Made by a program: the position numbers and the translations under genes. The notes under the pieces are model-generated. The model had not been told where the DNA came from. It made no database searches and saw only the letters and a list, made by a program, of their open reading frames with translations. 64,000 nt of DNA, taken from NCBI RefSeq assembly GCF_014489515.1, contig NZ_CP060782.1, positions 62,001-126,000 on the forward strand, written 5' to 3'. Each line of letters opens with the position of its first letter. The stretch's first letter is position 1. Positions 26,878 to 36,136 of the stretch are shown here, piece after piece. Origin of the DNA: Sphingomonas sediminicola. GTDB taxonomy: Bacteria > Pseudomonadota > Alphaproteobacteria > Sphingomonadales > Sphingomonadaceae.

Positions 26878-27449
26878 ATGCCAGAACCCCCGCGTGTGCC
26901 GAGAGGCGCGCTCAACCGAGATCGGATCATTGAAGCTGCGTTGGAGTTGATCGACTCGGAAGGTCTCGACGGGCTGAGCGCGCGGCAGCTGGCCGCCCGC
27001 CTCGGCTGCAAGGCGATGTCGCTCTACAACCATGTCGCCAGCATGGACGATCTGCTCGACGGCGTCGTGGACCAGCTGCTCGCTTCAGTGCTTCCTGCGG
27101 CTCCGCTTCCGGGCGATATCGCGGCCGCTGCTTCGGCCTATCTGACGCTCGCCGTACGACACCCGGACGCATTCATCCTCGTCGCTACTCGTGTCTGGCG
27201 AGGGCCGAACGCGAAGGCGGCCGCGATGGCCTTCGTATCCTATTTCCAGGCGATGGGGTGCAGCGAACAGGAGGCCTTGAGGCGCGCTCGCGTGCTCGGG
27301 CTTATCTCAATGGGGCCGGCCTTGCCCTGGGAGCATGGAAGAGGAGCGAAGGAACCGCAGGACGAACCGGTAACGGAAAGGCCGTTAGGCAGGATCTGAA
27401 AGCTGGCCTCGGTGACCTCCTTGCCATGCTGTCTAGGCCGGTGGGTTGA
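26878..27449 (+). CDS. TetR-family regulator, one apparent frameshift
   Basis: About 190 residues after adding one G to the GGG run near 27300. The N-terminal helix-turn-helix is clear: '[20 protein letters not shown]', '[20 protein letters not shown]'. The C-terminal ligand domain continues past the break as '[18 protein letters not shown]' and ends '[10 protein letters not shown]'. An ATG four codons upstream (26866) is possible. It is divergent from the SnoaL-like gene and 166 bases upstream of the flavin hydroxylase, so it may control either or both. The 27450-27615 gap has one repeat piece (27456) and no gene that I can support. Confidence 0.85.
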
Positions 27450-27615
27450 CCTGTTTGCGGACATTGCGCTGTCCTACGCGAGGCCTGTTGTGCCATGCTG
27501 CGGCCATGTCGCTCCGTTGCCTGAACCCGAGTTCGAACCTCCGCCCAGCAGATGCCGCACGGGCTCGCTCGCGCGCGTTAAGGAGCGAACTTGGCGAACG
27601 TCCGAGGATTTTCCG

Positions 27616-29919
27616 GTGAAGATCGCCTGCGTCGGCGCCGGTCCGGCCGGCCTCTACTTCGCCATCTCAATGAAACTGCGCGACCCGTCGCACGACATCA
27701 TTGTTTTCGAGCGCAACGCGCCGGGCGTGACGTTCGGCTGGGGCGTCGTCTTTTCCGACCAAACGGTCGAGAACCTTCAAGCCAACGATCCGAAGTCCGC
27801 CAGGATCATTGCCGACGAATTCGCGCATTGGGACGATATCGACGTTCACTTTGGCGGCGAGACGATCACGTCTTCAGGCCACGGCTTCATCGGCATCGGA
27901 CGCAAGCGCCTGCTCGAAATCCTTCAGGATCGGACGCGCGAACTTGGCGTGAATATCGAATTCAATGCAGAGTGCGATCCGGCGGACGCGAAGTGGCGCG
28001 AGTACGACCTCGTCATCGCGTCGGACGGCATCAACTCGCGCTTCCGCGACGCATATGCCGATGCATTCGGCGTCGACATCGATGTGCGCGCGAACAAGTT
28101 CGTGTGGCTCGGAACGTCGAAGGTCTTCGACGCCTTCACTTTCGCGTTCGAGAAGACCGAGCACGGGTGGATCTGGGCGCACGCCTATCGCTTCGCGCCG
28201 GACTGCTCGACCTTCATCGTCGAATGTTCGGAGGAGACTTGGCGCAATTTCGGCTTTGACCGGATGGAGCAGGCCGAGGCCATCGCCGCGTGCGAAAAGC
28301 TGTTCGCCAAATATCTCGACGGCCACAGCCTCATGTCGAACGCCGCGCATTTGCGCGGGTCGGCGGCATGGCTGAACTTCCGGCGCATCAAATGCGAGCG
28401 CTGGTCGACTGGCAATGTCATTCTTCTAGGAGACGCTGCGCATACGGCGCACTTCTCGGTCGGGTCTGGCACCAAGCTTGCGCTCGAGGACGCGATCAAG
28501 CTTGCGGACGTGCTCAATCGCCCGGGGCTTAGTCTCGAGGCCGCGATGGATGAATATGTCGCGGAGCGGAATCTCGAAGTCCTCAAGCTGCAGAACAGCG
28601 CGCGCAACTCGACCGAATGGTTCGAGACACTCGAGCGCTACACGCATTTCGAGCCGCTGCAGTTCGCTTACTCGCTGTTGACGCGCAGCCAGCGCATCAG
28701 TCATGAGAACCTCCGCCTTCGCGATCGCGAATGGCTGGAAGGTGTCGAGCGCTGGTTCTGGAAGCGCGCCACCGAGGGCCGCTCGAACAAGACCGCGCCG
28801 CCGATGTTCGCACCGTTCAAGCTGCGCGAGATGATTGTGGAGAACCGCGTCACCGTCTCGCCTATGGCGATGTACTCGGCGGTCGATGGAACGCCGAATG
28901 ACTTCCACTTCGTGCATTACGGCGAGCGTGCGATCGGCGGTGCGGGGCTCGTCTTCACCGAGATGACCTGCGTGTCGCCGGAGGGACGGATCAGTCCGGG
29001 CTGCACGGGCATGTGGAACGCCGACCATGTCGTCGCGTGGAAACGCATCGTCGATTTCGTGCACGCCAATTCGAAGGCAAAGATCTGCCTCCAACTCGGC
29101 CATTCTGGCGCGAAGGGTTCGACCCGCGTCGGCTGGGAAGAGGACAATGCGCCGCTGCCCGACGGCAACTGGCCAGTGATGGCCGCGAGTGACGTGGCCT
29201 GGTCGCCGGTCAACCAGGTGCCGATGCCGATGACCCGCACGGACATGGATGCGGTGCGCGACCGATTCGTCGCCGCAGTGCGCATGGGAATCGAGGCCGG
29301 CTTCGACATGGTCGAGCTGCACGCGGCGCACGGCTATTTGCTGTCCGGGTTCCTGACACCTCTGCAGAACAAGCGCACCGACGAATATGGCGGGTCGCTC
29401 GAGAACCGCATTCGCTATCCGCTCGAAGTCTTCGCGGCGATGCGCGACGCATGGCCGGCAGACAAACCCATGTCGGTGCGCATTTCTGCGACCGATTGGG
29501 CCGGCGAACAGGGAATCACGCCCGACGACGCGGTCGAGATTGCGGAAGCCTTCGCGCACGGGGGCGCGGACCTGATCGACGTTTCGGCAGGGCAGACATG
29601 GACCGGCGCACAGCCAGTCTACGGACGCATGTTCCAGACGCCGTTCAGCGACAAGCTCCGCAACGAAGCTCGCCTCGCGACGATGGCGGTCGGCAACATC
29701 TACGAGCCCGACCACGCCAATTCGATCCTCGCCGCCGGCCGCGCCGACCTTGTCGCGCTGGCGAGGCCGCACCTGATCGATCCGTTCTGGACTCTGCGCG
29801 CCGCGGCGCAGCTCGATTACCGCGACGTCCACGTCCCGCCGCAGTATCTCAATGGAATGAGCCAGCTCGCCCGGAACCTGAAGCGGGAGGCCGAAGCCGC
29901 AGCCGCACTACGCGTCTAG
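27616..29919 (+). CDS. Two-domain flavoenzyme: salicylyl-CoA 5-hydroxylase / 2-aminobenzoyl-CoA monooxygenase-reductase type
   Basis: 767 residues from the GTG at 27616, eight bases after GAGG. Residues 1-380 are an FAD monooxygenase: Rossmann motif '[16 protein letters not shown]', '[16 protein letters not shown]' and the FAD '[18 protein letters not shown]'. Residues about 395-767 are an Old Yellow Enzyme-type barrel: '[20 protein letters not shown]', '[12 protein letters not shown]', '[20 protein letters not shown]' and '[19 protein letters not shown]'. This fusion is known from bifunctional salicylyl-CoA 5-hydroxylases and from 2-aminobenzoyl-CoA monooxygenase/reductase. No CoA ligase or ring-cleaving gene is close by, so the substrate is open. 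A TetR-type gene lies upstream. Confidence 0.87.
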   Translation: MKIACVGAGPAGLYFAISMKLRDPSHDIIVFERNAPGVTFGWGVVFSDQTVENLQANDPKSARIIADEFAHWDDIDVHFGGETITSSGHGFIGIGRKRLLEILQDRTRELGVNIEFNAECDPADAKWREYDLVIASDGINSRFRDAYADAFGVDIDVRANKFVWLGTSKVFDAFTFAFEKTEHGWIWAHAYRFAPDCSTFIVECSEETWRNFGFDRMEQAEAIAACEKLFAKYLDGHSLMSNAAHLRGSAAWLNFRRIKCERWSTGNVILLGDAAHTAHFSVGSGTKLALEDAIKLADVLNRPGLSLEAAMDEYVAERNLEVLKLQNSARNSTEWFETLERYTHFEPLQFAYSLLTRSQRISHENLRLRDREWLEGVERWFWKRATEGRSNKTAPPMFAPFKLREMIVENRVTVSPMAMYSAVDGTPNDFHFVHYGERAIGGAGLVFTEMTCVSPEGRISPGCTGMWNADHVVAWKRIVDFVHANSKAKICLQLGHSGAKGSTRVGWEEDNAPLPDGNWPVMAASDVAWSPVNQVPMPMTRTDMDAVRDRFVAAVRMGIEAGFDMVELHAAHGYLLSGFLTPLQNKRTDEYGGSLENRIRYPLEVFAAMRDAWPADKPMSVRISATDWAGEQGITPDDAVEIAEAFAHGGADLIDVSAGQTWTGAQPVYGRMFQTPFSDKLRNEARLATMAVGNIYEPDHANSILAAGRADLVALARPHLIDPFWTLRAAAQLDYRDVHVPPQYLNGMSQLARNLKREAEAAAALRV

Positions 29920-30113
29920 TCTTCCTCGTCGTCCGGTCTCGGCAAGGTGCAGGCATGGCAGCCGGCCATGGCCTTCTCCGGAGCGGGCTGAGCCGGAGCT
30001 TTCTCGCCGCAGTGTCCTGAATGGCTCCTACCCGGGCCGTGCATCGTCATCGGGGCTTGAGCGAGCCCAAGGCAGGCGCCGACGGCGAGCACGACCTGGA
30101 GCTCAGTTGCCAC
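29916..30113 (-). CDS. Small Cys/His-rich exported protein after ccoS (65 aa)
   Basis: It starts with a GTG inside the ccoS end (overlap about 11 bases), so it is likely translated with it. It reads '[20 protein letters not shown]', then '[20 protein letters not shown]' and ends '[18 protein letters not shown]'. The hydrophobic start may be a short signal or anchor. The tail has His-Cys clusters ('HSGHC', 'GCHAC') that could bind a metal. Its place at the end of an oxidase assembly operon suggests copper or heme handling, but I know no family. Its end overlaps the flavoenzyme stop on the other strand. Confidence 0.5.
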   Translation of the reverse strand: MATELQVVLAVGACLGLAQAPMTMHGPGRSHSGHCGEKAPAQPAPEKAMAGCHACTLPRPDDEED

Positions 30114-30261
30114 CGTCTTGCTCTTCCTCGTCGATCAGGATGCGCATTGCGGCGCCGTCGAGATCTTCGAACTGTCCGCTCTTCACTGACCAGAAGAAGG
30201 CGCCGAGACCCAGCAGGCCAAGGCCGAGCGCAATCGGAAGAAGGAAGCCGATGCCGGTCAT
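30103..30261 (-). CDS. ccoS: cbb3 oxidase assembly protein CcoS
   Basis: 52 residues. One N-terminal membrane segment ('GFLLPIALGLGLLGLGAFFW') is followed by the diagnostic 'SVKSGQFEDLDGAAMRILID' and an acidic tail 'EEEQDGGN'. CcoS is needed for inserting cofactors into CcoN. Its ATG overlaps the ccoI stop (ATGA). It is the last recognised gene of ccoNOQPGHIS. Confidence 0.93.
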   Translation of the reverse strand: MTGIGFLLPIALGLGLLGLGAFFWSVKSGQFEDLDGAAMRILIDEEEQDGGN

Positions 30262-32387
30262 CTCGCGGCACTCCTCAGGCGAAGCGCGTTGGCGACGACC
30301 AGGATCGAGCTCCCGGACATTGCGAGCGCAGCGATCAGCGGCGTGACCATGCCCGCGATCGCGAGCGGCACGGCCAGCACGTTGTAGCCGATCGCGAGGG
30401 CAAAATTCTGCTTCACAACGCGCATCATCCTGCGCGCGGCGCGGACGGACCGCGGAACGGCGTCGAGGCTATCGCCGAAAAACACGATGTCGGCCGCCAT
30501 CTGCCCGACATCCGACGCCGCCGCAGGGGCCATTGCCACGTCGGCCGCCTTAAGCGCCGGCCCGTCGTTCAGTCCGTCCCCGACCATCAGCACGTGATGT
30601 CCCGCCGCCTGCTGCTCGATGACCAGCACGTTCTTCTCGGCAGGAGTGACGCGGGCACGCCATTGAATTCCCATAACACCGGCAACCTGTCGAACGACAT
30701 CGACCTGGTCACCGCTAATGAGCTGCGGGAGGACTTTGAGGCCGTCGAGTTCTGCCATCGCGCGTTGCGCGTCCGGCCGAAGAGCGTCCGCGAAATGGAT
30801 GAGGCGGACACCTCCGTCGGTCGGCCCGAATGCCGCCGTGGTCGTTCCGCCGTCTCGGTCGGTGCCGACCCAGTCGGGCCGTCCGAACCTCCAGCGGCGG
30901 TCGGCAAAATAGCCTTCGACGCCCAGGCCGGGGACTTCAGCGATCCGATCGCCCTTCGCCGCCTCGACACCCTCCAGGGCGCTGGTCACCGAGCGGGCGA
31001 GCGGGTGGCGGCTGGCGTGGGCGAGCGCAGCGAGGATGGCGCGCTCGCCTACCTTCTCCGGCAGGTCCGAAGCATCAAGGCGACCGCGTGTCGCAGTACC
31101 GGTCTTGTCGAGCAGGGCGATGTCGGCAGTCGCCAGCCGCTCCAGAGCCGAGCCTTCTTTCACCAAAATGCCCCGCTTCATCAGCGCGCCCGCGGTGACG
31201 ACCTGCGCAATCGGAACGGCAAGGCCGAGCGCGCATGGGCAGGTGATGATCAAGACCGCAACCGCGATCAGCAGCGACTGATGAATGCCCGTGCCCGCGA
31301 GCATCCAGCCGAGGAAGGTCAAGCCGGCAAGACTGTGGACCGCCGGTGCGTAGAGACGCGCGGCGCGGTCGGCGATCCGGACGTAAAGCGACTTCGATCC
31401 GCTCGCCTGCTCCATCAACCGCGCGATGTCGGCGATAGCGGTCTGGTTGCCGACCGCCGTGGCGCGGATGGTCAGCGGCCGGGAAAGGTTGATCGTGCCG
31501 GCCAGCACGCGACCGCCGGGCGCAATCCGTTCGGGCAGGCTTTCTCCGGTGATGTGCGCTCGGTCGATGTTGCTGCTGCCTTCGACCACGACCCCATCGG
31601 CCGCAATGCGCTCGCCCGCCGCGACGAACAGCAAGTCGCCGGGGAGCAGCATGTCGACTCGGCGGCGCACCTGCTTCCCGTTGATCAGCACGGTCGCCTC
31701 GCTGGGAACGCGGCGGAGCAAAGCTGCAACCGAATCCTCCGCTCGGGCACGCATTACGCTGTCGAGGAATCGCCCAGCCAGAAGGAAGAACAGCAGCATG
31801 ACTGCGCCGTCGAAATAGGCATGCTCGCCGCCGGTCGCCGTCTCGTAGAGGCTCATCGCCACCGTGACGATGACGCCGATCGAGATCGGCACGTCCATGT
31901 TGGTTCGGCGCTTGCGGATCGCAGCAAGCGCGCTCTCGAAGAACGGGCGACCGGAATAAGCGACTGCCGGCACGCCGATCAGAGCGCTGATCCAGTGGAA
32001 GAGGTCGCGCGTCGTCCCAACCGCGCCGGCCCAGACGCTGACGGACAGGAGCATGATGTTCATCGCCGCGAAGCCCGATACGGCAAGCGCGAGCACCAGC
32101 TTCCGGCTTTCGTCCGAGCGCTTCCCGGTTATGGCGTCGCCGGCGAACGGATGCGCGTCGAAGCCGACCTTCCGGAGGGCCTTGAGGATGACGTCCTCGC
32201 CGACTGCAGGATCGTGCTCGACACGGACCCTGCGGGCCGAGAGGTTCACGCGTGCCGAGTGAATGCCGGGAATCTCGACAAGTCCGCCTTCGATGCGCGC
32301 GATGCAGGCGGCGCAGCGCATGCCTTCCACCGCAAAGAGCGACGCCTCGAAAGCATCCGGCTTTGTGATTGCGGCGTGCGCGTTCAC
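30258..32387 (-). CDS. ccoI: Copper-exporting P1B-type ATPase for cbb3 oxidase assembly
   Basis: 709 residues from a GTG that overlaps the fixH stop (GTGA). The N-terminal metal-binding domain has 'GMRCAACIARIEG' (CxxC). The membrane metal site is 'ITCPCALGLAVPIA' (CPC). P-type ATPase motifs are 'DKTGTATRGR', 'HASRHPLARSV' (the HP of the nucleotide domain) and 'MVGDGLNDGPALKAA'. It moves copper across the inner membrane for the CuB centre of CcoN. The frame is intact. Confidence 0.95.
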   Translation of the reverse strand: MNAHAAITKPDAFEASLFAVEGMRCAACIARIEGGLVEIPGIHSARVNLSARRVRVEHDPAVGEDVILKALRKVGFDAHPFAGDAITGKRSDESRKLVLALAVSGFAAMNIMLLSVSVWAGAVGTTRDLFHWISALIGVPAVAYSGRPFFESALAAIRKRRTNMDVPISIGVIVTVAMSLYETATGGEHAYFDGAVMLLFFLLAGRFLDSVMRARAEDSVAALLRRVPSEATVLINGKQVRRRVDMLLPGDLLFVAAGERIAADGVVVEGSSNIDRAHITGESLPERIAPGGRVLAGTINLSRPLTIRATAVGNQTAIADIARLMEQASGSKSLYVRIADRAARLYAPAVHSLAGLTFLGWMLAGTGIHQSLLIAVAVLIITCPCALGLAVPIAQVVTAGALMKRGILVKEGSALERLATADIALLDKTGTATRGRLDASDLPEKVGERAILAALAHASRHPLARSVTSALEGVEAAKGDRIAEVPGLGVEGYFADRRWRFGRPDWVGTDRDGGTTTAAFGPTDGGVRLIHFADALRPDAQRAMAELDGLKVLPQLISGDQVDVVRQVAGVMGIQWRARVTPAEKNVLVIEQQAAGHHVLMVGDGLNDGPALKAADVAMAPAAASDVGQMAADIVFFGDSLDAVPRSVRAARRMMRVVKQNFALAIGYNVLAVPLAIAGMVTPLIAALAMSGSSILVVANALRLRSAAR

Positions 32388-32827
32388 GATCGCACTTCGC
32401 GGAGGTAACGGGCCTCGGAATTGCCCTGTTGCAAGGTAATCCGGAGCTTCCACCGTCCTGATGGCATCGCATCCGCCGAACGAAAGTGATTGGTCCCCGC
32501 GACGACCATGGGAATCCTACGGTCATCGACCTGCCCGAGCGGGTGCTCGGCGACGACATTTGCGACTGCGTGCGACACGCCCTTGGTGTCGAGGATCAGG
32601 CGATTGCCTTCGACGCGAGCTGCAACGTCCCAGCCGAGCCGATCCTGCGCAGCACTCTCGGCGATCCAGCGATTGTAATCCTGGCTGGCGACATAGCCGT
32701 TCTCGGCAAGCACTCCGCCGAAAGTGCTCGTCGCGAGCCTTGCCATCGTCAGGTTCACGGCAATGACCAGTGCGAAGAAGCCGACGAGGATTGCGGTCGC
32801 GTGATAGCCGGTGAAACGCTGGTTCAT
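32384..32827 (-). CDS. ccoH: FixH/CcoH, cbb3 oxidase assembly subunit
   Basis: 147 residues. It begins 'MNQRFTGYHATAILVGFFAL' and continues 'VIAVNLTMARLATSTFGG', the family's TM segment and 'A(T)STFGG' motif, then 'NGYVASQDYNRWIAESA' and an immunoglobulin-like periplasmic part. The ATG follows a GGAGG ribosome site inside the end of ccoG. In the sequence as given, a missing base near 32877 makes it look fused to CcoG; restoring it gives a CcoG stop at 32832 and a separate FixH. Its stop overlaps the ccoI start. Confidence 0.9.
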   Translation of the reverse strand: MNQRFTGYHATAILVGFFALVIAVNLTMARLATSTFGGVLAENGYVASQDYNRWIAESAAQDRLGWDVAARVEGNRLILDTKGVSHAVANVVAEHPLGQVDDRRIPMVVAGTNHFRSADAMPSGRWKLRITLQQGNSEARYLREVRS

Positions 32828-32831
32828 TCGC

Positions 32832-34294
32832 TTATTCCTCCGGCCGTTCGAAGCGTGCCTGGCCGACCGCCTGTCCCCATCTTCGTCGAGCGCGCGAGCC
32901 GTGAACAATATGGGAGTCTGCGTAGGTCCGGTGTCGGGCGCCGCGAGATAAATGCTTTGCTTGAGGACGCTGTCCGGCTCGACCTCGAACGTCACGGTGG
33001 GCGTCGCGGCTTGGCGGCTCATCTCCTGATTCCACATCCGGCCGTCGATGCCGCGTACGCTCAGCTCGTAGCGGCGAGCACGATTTTCCATGTTGCGGAG
33101 TTTGATCGTGTAGCTGTTGCGGACCTGTCCGTCGCTGAGGCGAATCCAGACCGGGTTACGGCTTTGAGCGACGTCCAGTTCGATCCGCTCGCGGGTTCCG
33201 AGCGTGAACAGGAGCGCAGCGCCAATCGCAACCCAGACGGAAAGATAGAGTAGCGTGCGAAGGCGTAGCAGGCGTTGCAGAGGTGTCCTTGTCGGCTGTC
33301 CCGAACGAGCCAGCCGTTCGTCAGCGATCGTCGTGTAGCCGATCAGCTTCCGGGGCTTTCCGATCTTGTCCATCACCTGGTCGCAAGCGTCGATGCATAG
33401 CGCGCAGGTGATGCAACCGATCTGCGGCCCTTCGCGGATGTCGATGCCCGTCGGGCAGACTGCGACGCAAGCCATGCAGTCGATGCAGTCGCCTTGCGGA
33501 AGGAGCGCCGCCGCATCCTCCTCCCGGCGCTTGACGCCGCGGCCCCGCGGTTCTCCCCGCCAACCCTTGTAGGTTACGACGAGGCTCTGCTCGTCGAGCA
33601 TCGCGCCCTGAATCCGCGGCCACGGGCACATGTAGATGCACACCTGCTCGCGCATGAACCCGCCGAAGATAAAGGTCGTCGCGGTGAGGGTTCCGATCGT
33701 CAGGTAAGCGATTCTTGGAGCATCGCCGTGCATCAGCTGCTGGAACAGGGTTGGGGCGTCTGCGAAATAGAAGATCCACGCGCCGCCGGTCAGCACTCCG
33801 ACGATCAGCCAGAGCGTCCATTTGATCAGCCGCTTGGTGACCTTCAGCGCGCTCCATGGGGCCTCGTCGAGCTTGCGCTGAGCATTCCGGTCGCCGTCGA
33901 CGAAGCGCTCGATGTGCTGGAACAGGTCGGTCCAGACGGTCTGAGGGCAGGCATAGCCGCACCAGGCCCGTCCGACCGCGCTTGTAACCAGGAACAGGCC
34001 GATCGCGGCCATGATCAGCAGGCCAGCGACGTAATAGAATTCGTGCGGCCAGATCTCTATCGAGAACATGTAGAAGCGCCGGTGGGCGAGATCGACCAGC
34101 ACCGCCTGGCTCGGCGCGTGCGGGCCGCGATCCCAGCGCAGCCACGGAGTCACATAATAGATCGTGAGCGTGACCAGCATGACGAGCCATTTGAACCGGC
34201 GGAACGGTCCGTCGATCTGGCGGGGGAAGACCTTCTTGCGCTTCTCGAAGTAACGGTTCCTGGCGCGGTTGGTCAGATCGTCAGCGGCTTGCAT
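32832..34294 (-). CDS. ccoG: Cytochrome c oxidase accessory protein CcoG (FixG/RdxA), one apparent frameshift
   Basis: About 487 residues after adding a base in the run near 32877. Five membrane segments lie in the N-terminal half. The ferredoxin-like domain has two 4Fe-4S motifs, 'GDCIDCMACVAVCPTGIDIR' and 'IGCITCALCIDACDQVMDK'. Other family marks are 'AWCGYACPQTVWTDLFQHIE' and 'CPWPRIQGAMLDEQSL'. It acts in copper delivery to the cbb3 oxidase, reducing Cu(II) for transfer. The restored C-terminus is 'QAVGQARFERPEE'. Its start overlaps the ccoP end. Confidence 0.92.
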
Positions 34295-35241
34295 TGGCCT
34301 TCATCGGAGCCGGCACCGCGCCGGCCTCCGCTTTCACTTGCGCGTCACTGGCCGGTGCTTCGGCGATGAACTTTTCACCGCCGCCGAGCGAATGGACGTA
34401 GGCGGCCAGCATTTTCACGGTGACCGGATCGAGCCGTTGTCCCCATGCGGGCATGATGCCGTAGCGCGAATTGGTAATCGTCTCGGCGATGGAGGCCCGG
34501 TCACCTCCATAAAGCCAGATCTTGTCGGTCAGGTTCGGTGCGCCGAGCGCCCGGTTGCCCTTGCCGTCCGCCCCGTGGCAGGGGCGCAATTGACCGCGAA
34601 GAGCGCCGCGCCGCGCTGAGAGGCGGCCCCGGCTTTTCCGCGCCGGACAGAGTCCGGACGTAGCTGGTGAGATACAGGATCTCGTTCGGCTGGAGGATCC
34701 CGTCCCGGCCGAATGCAGGCATCTGGCTCGTGCGGGTCTGCTTGTCGCCCGGCTGGCGAATGCCGTTCTCCAAAGTCTTGTGGATCGCCTTGAGGTCGCC
34801 GCCCCAGAGCCAGTCGTCGTCGTTGAGGTTCGGATAGCCCTTTGTCCCCGCTGCGCCGGAGCCGTGGCACTGGACGCAATTGACCTTGAACGCGGCCGCT
34901 CCGCCCTGGACTGCGGCGTTCAGCAGCTTGCTGTCCTCCGGCAGTCGCTCGATCGGGATTTGCGCCAGCGCGAGCTCGACCGGGCGTTTGCGGTCCGCTT
35001 CGGCCTTCATCTCGGCTTCCAGCTGGCCGCGGCTCGACCAGCCGAGAGTCCCGGCGGTCGCGCTGCTGATCATCGGCCAGGCGGGATAAAGGACAGTGTA
35101 GACGACGGCCCAGGCAATGGTCGCGTAGAGCGTCCACAGCCACCAGCGCGGCATCGGGGTATCAAGCTCCTCGATCCCGTCCCATTCGTGGCCGACGGTC
35201 TCGGTGCCAGTGGGCTCGTCGATGCGCTTGCGCTCAGCCAT
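34281..35241 (-). CDS. ccoP: cbb3 oxidase diheme subunit CcoP, two apparent frameshifts
   Basis: About 320 residues after adding a G in the run near 34628 and a C near 34588. It begins '[20 protein letters not shown]' and has one TM segment ('WWLWTLYATIAWAVVYTVLY'). The first heme site is 'VNCVQCHGSG'. The second is visible only after repair: 'FAVNCAPCHGADGKGNRALG'. As given, that CxxCH is split over frames. CcoP passes electrons to CcoO and CcoN from periplasmic cytochromes. Its start overlaps the ccoQ stop. Confidence 0.92.
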
Positions 35242-35395
35242 CGCTGTTTTCCTCGTCGAAAATCATGGTGGCTGCGTGCCGGTTCGCCGACCGCGCGCCG
35301 GGGCGGAAGGCCCATCCCACAAGCGCCAGATAGAGGACCGCCATTGCTGCGAGGGCGTGGCTGTCGGCGAAATGCCGAAGGGCCTCGTAGCTCAC
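35234..35395 (-). CDS. ccoQ: cbb3 oxidase small subunit CcoQ
   Basis: 53 residues from a GTG that overlaps the ccoO stop (GTGA): '[20 protein letters not shown]' then '[20 protein letters not shown]' and an acidic end '[10 protein letters not shown]'. One membrane segment and the 'FRPG' motif after it are typical of CcoQ/FixQ, which stabilises the complex. Its stop lies inside the ccoP start. Confidence 0.92.
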   Translation of the reverse strand: MSYEALRHFADSHALAAMAVLYLALVGWAFRPGARSANRHAATMIFDEENSDG

Positions 35396-36123
35396 CGCTG
35401 CACCTCGTGCGGCTCGACCTTGCGGAAGTCGACGTGCGTGCCGAGCTGCTGAAGGTAGGCGACCAAGGCGTCCATTTCGGTCAGGCGCGAAGGCTGGCCG
35501 TCGAAGTCGCGGCTCTGCGCATCGGGATAACGCTTTGCCAGACCCGCTGCGTCAGCGTCGCCGGAAGCCTGCGTCCGCATATCCTCCTCGGCCTTCTTGA
35601 TGTCCTCGTCGCTGTAGGGGACGCCGACCCGGCGAAGCGCGGTCAGATTGCCGCTGTAACCGTCCGTCTGGAGGTCGCGGTCAGCAAGGAATGCGTAAGG
35701 CGGCATGATCGATTCCGGCACGACGCTGCGCGGGTCCTTGAGGTGCTGGGCATGCCATTCGTCGGAGTAGCGGCCGCCGACCCGGGCCAGGTCAGGCCCC
35801 GTCCGCTTCGAGCCCCATTGGAAGGGGTGGTCGTACATGCTCTCGGCGGCGAGGCTGTAGTGGCCGTAGCGTTCGACCTCGTCCCGGAAGGGGCGGATCA
35901 TCTGGCTGTGACAGGTGTAGCAGCCTTCGCGCTGGTAGATGTCGCGGCCGGCCTGCTCCAGCGGCGTGAGTGGGCGGACGCCTTCGACCTTCTCGATCGT
36001 CTGATCGATCCAGAACAGGGGCGCGATCTCGACGATCCCGCCGATGACGACCGTGACCAGCGCGCCGACCGCAAGCAGGGTCACGTTGCGCTCCAGCTTC
36101 TTCTGAAGAGCAAGGATACTCAT
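35392..36123 (-). CDS. ccoO: cbb3 oxidase monoheme subunit CcoO
   Basis: 243 residues from the ATG at 36123; a longer upstream frame runs into ccoN. One N-terminal TM segment ('[20 protein letters not shown]') anchors a cytochrome c domain. The heme site is '[18 protein letters not shown]' (CxxCH), with Met ligand region '[10 protein letters not shown]'. The '[20 protein letters not shown]' stretch is diagnostic for CcoO/FixO. Frame intact. It lies 13 bases after ccoN. Confidence 0.95.
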   Translation of the reverse strand: MSILALQKKLERNVTLLAVGALVTVVIGGIVEIAPLFWIDQTIEKVEGVRPLTPLEQAGRDIYQREGCYTCHSQMIRPFRDEVERYGHYSLAAESMYDHPFQWGSKRTGPDLARVGGRYSDEWHAQHLKDPRSVVPESIMPPYAFLADRDLQTDGYSGNLTALRRVGVPYSDEDIKKAEEDMRTQASGDADAAGLAKRYPDAQSRDFDGQPSRLTEMDALVAYLQQLGTHVDFRKVEPHEVQR

Positions 36124-36136
36124 TGTTCGATACTCC

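Noticed and set aside
27500-27590. tRNA-like GGTTCGAAC on the minus strand
   Set aside because: Flanking bases do not form a T stem, acceptor stem or anticodon arm; it is chance similarity.
30021-32408. 795-codon plus-strand open frame opposite ccoI
   Set aside because: It is an antisense shadow of ccoI, with composition typical of GC-rich reverse frames and no domain features.
32384-34294. A single CcoG-FixH fusion protein
   Set aside because: The junction is out of family frame. One added base near 32877 gives a normal CcoG end and stop at 32832, and FixH has its own GGAGG site and ATG at 32827.
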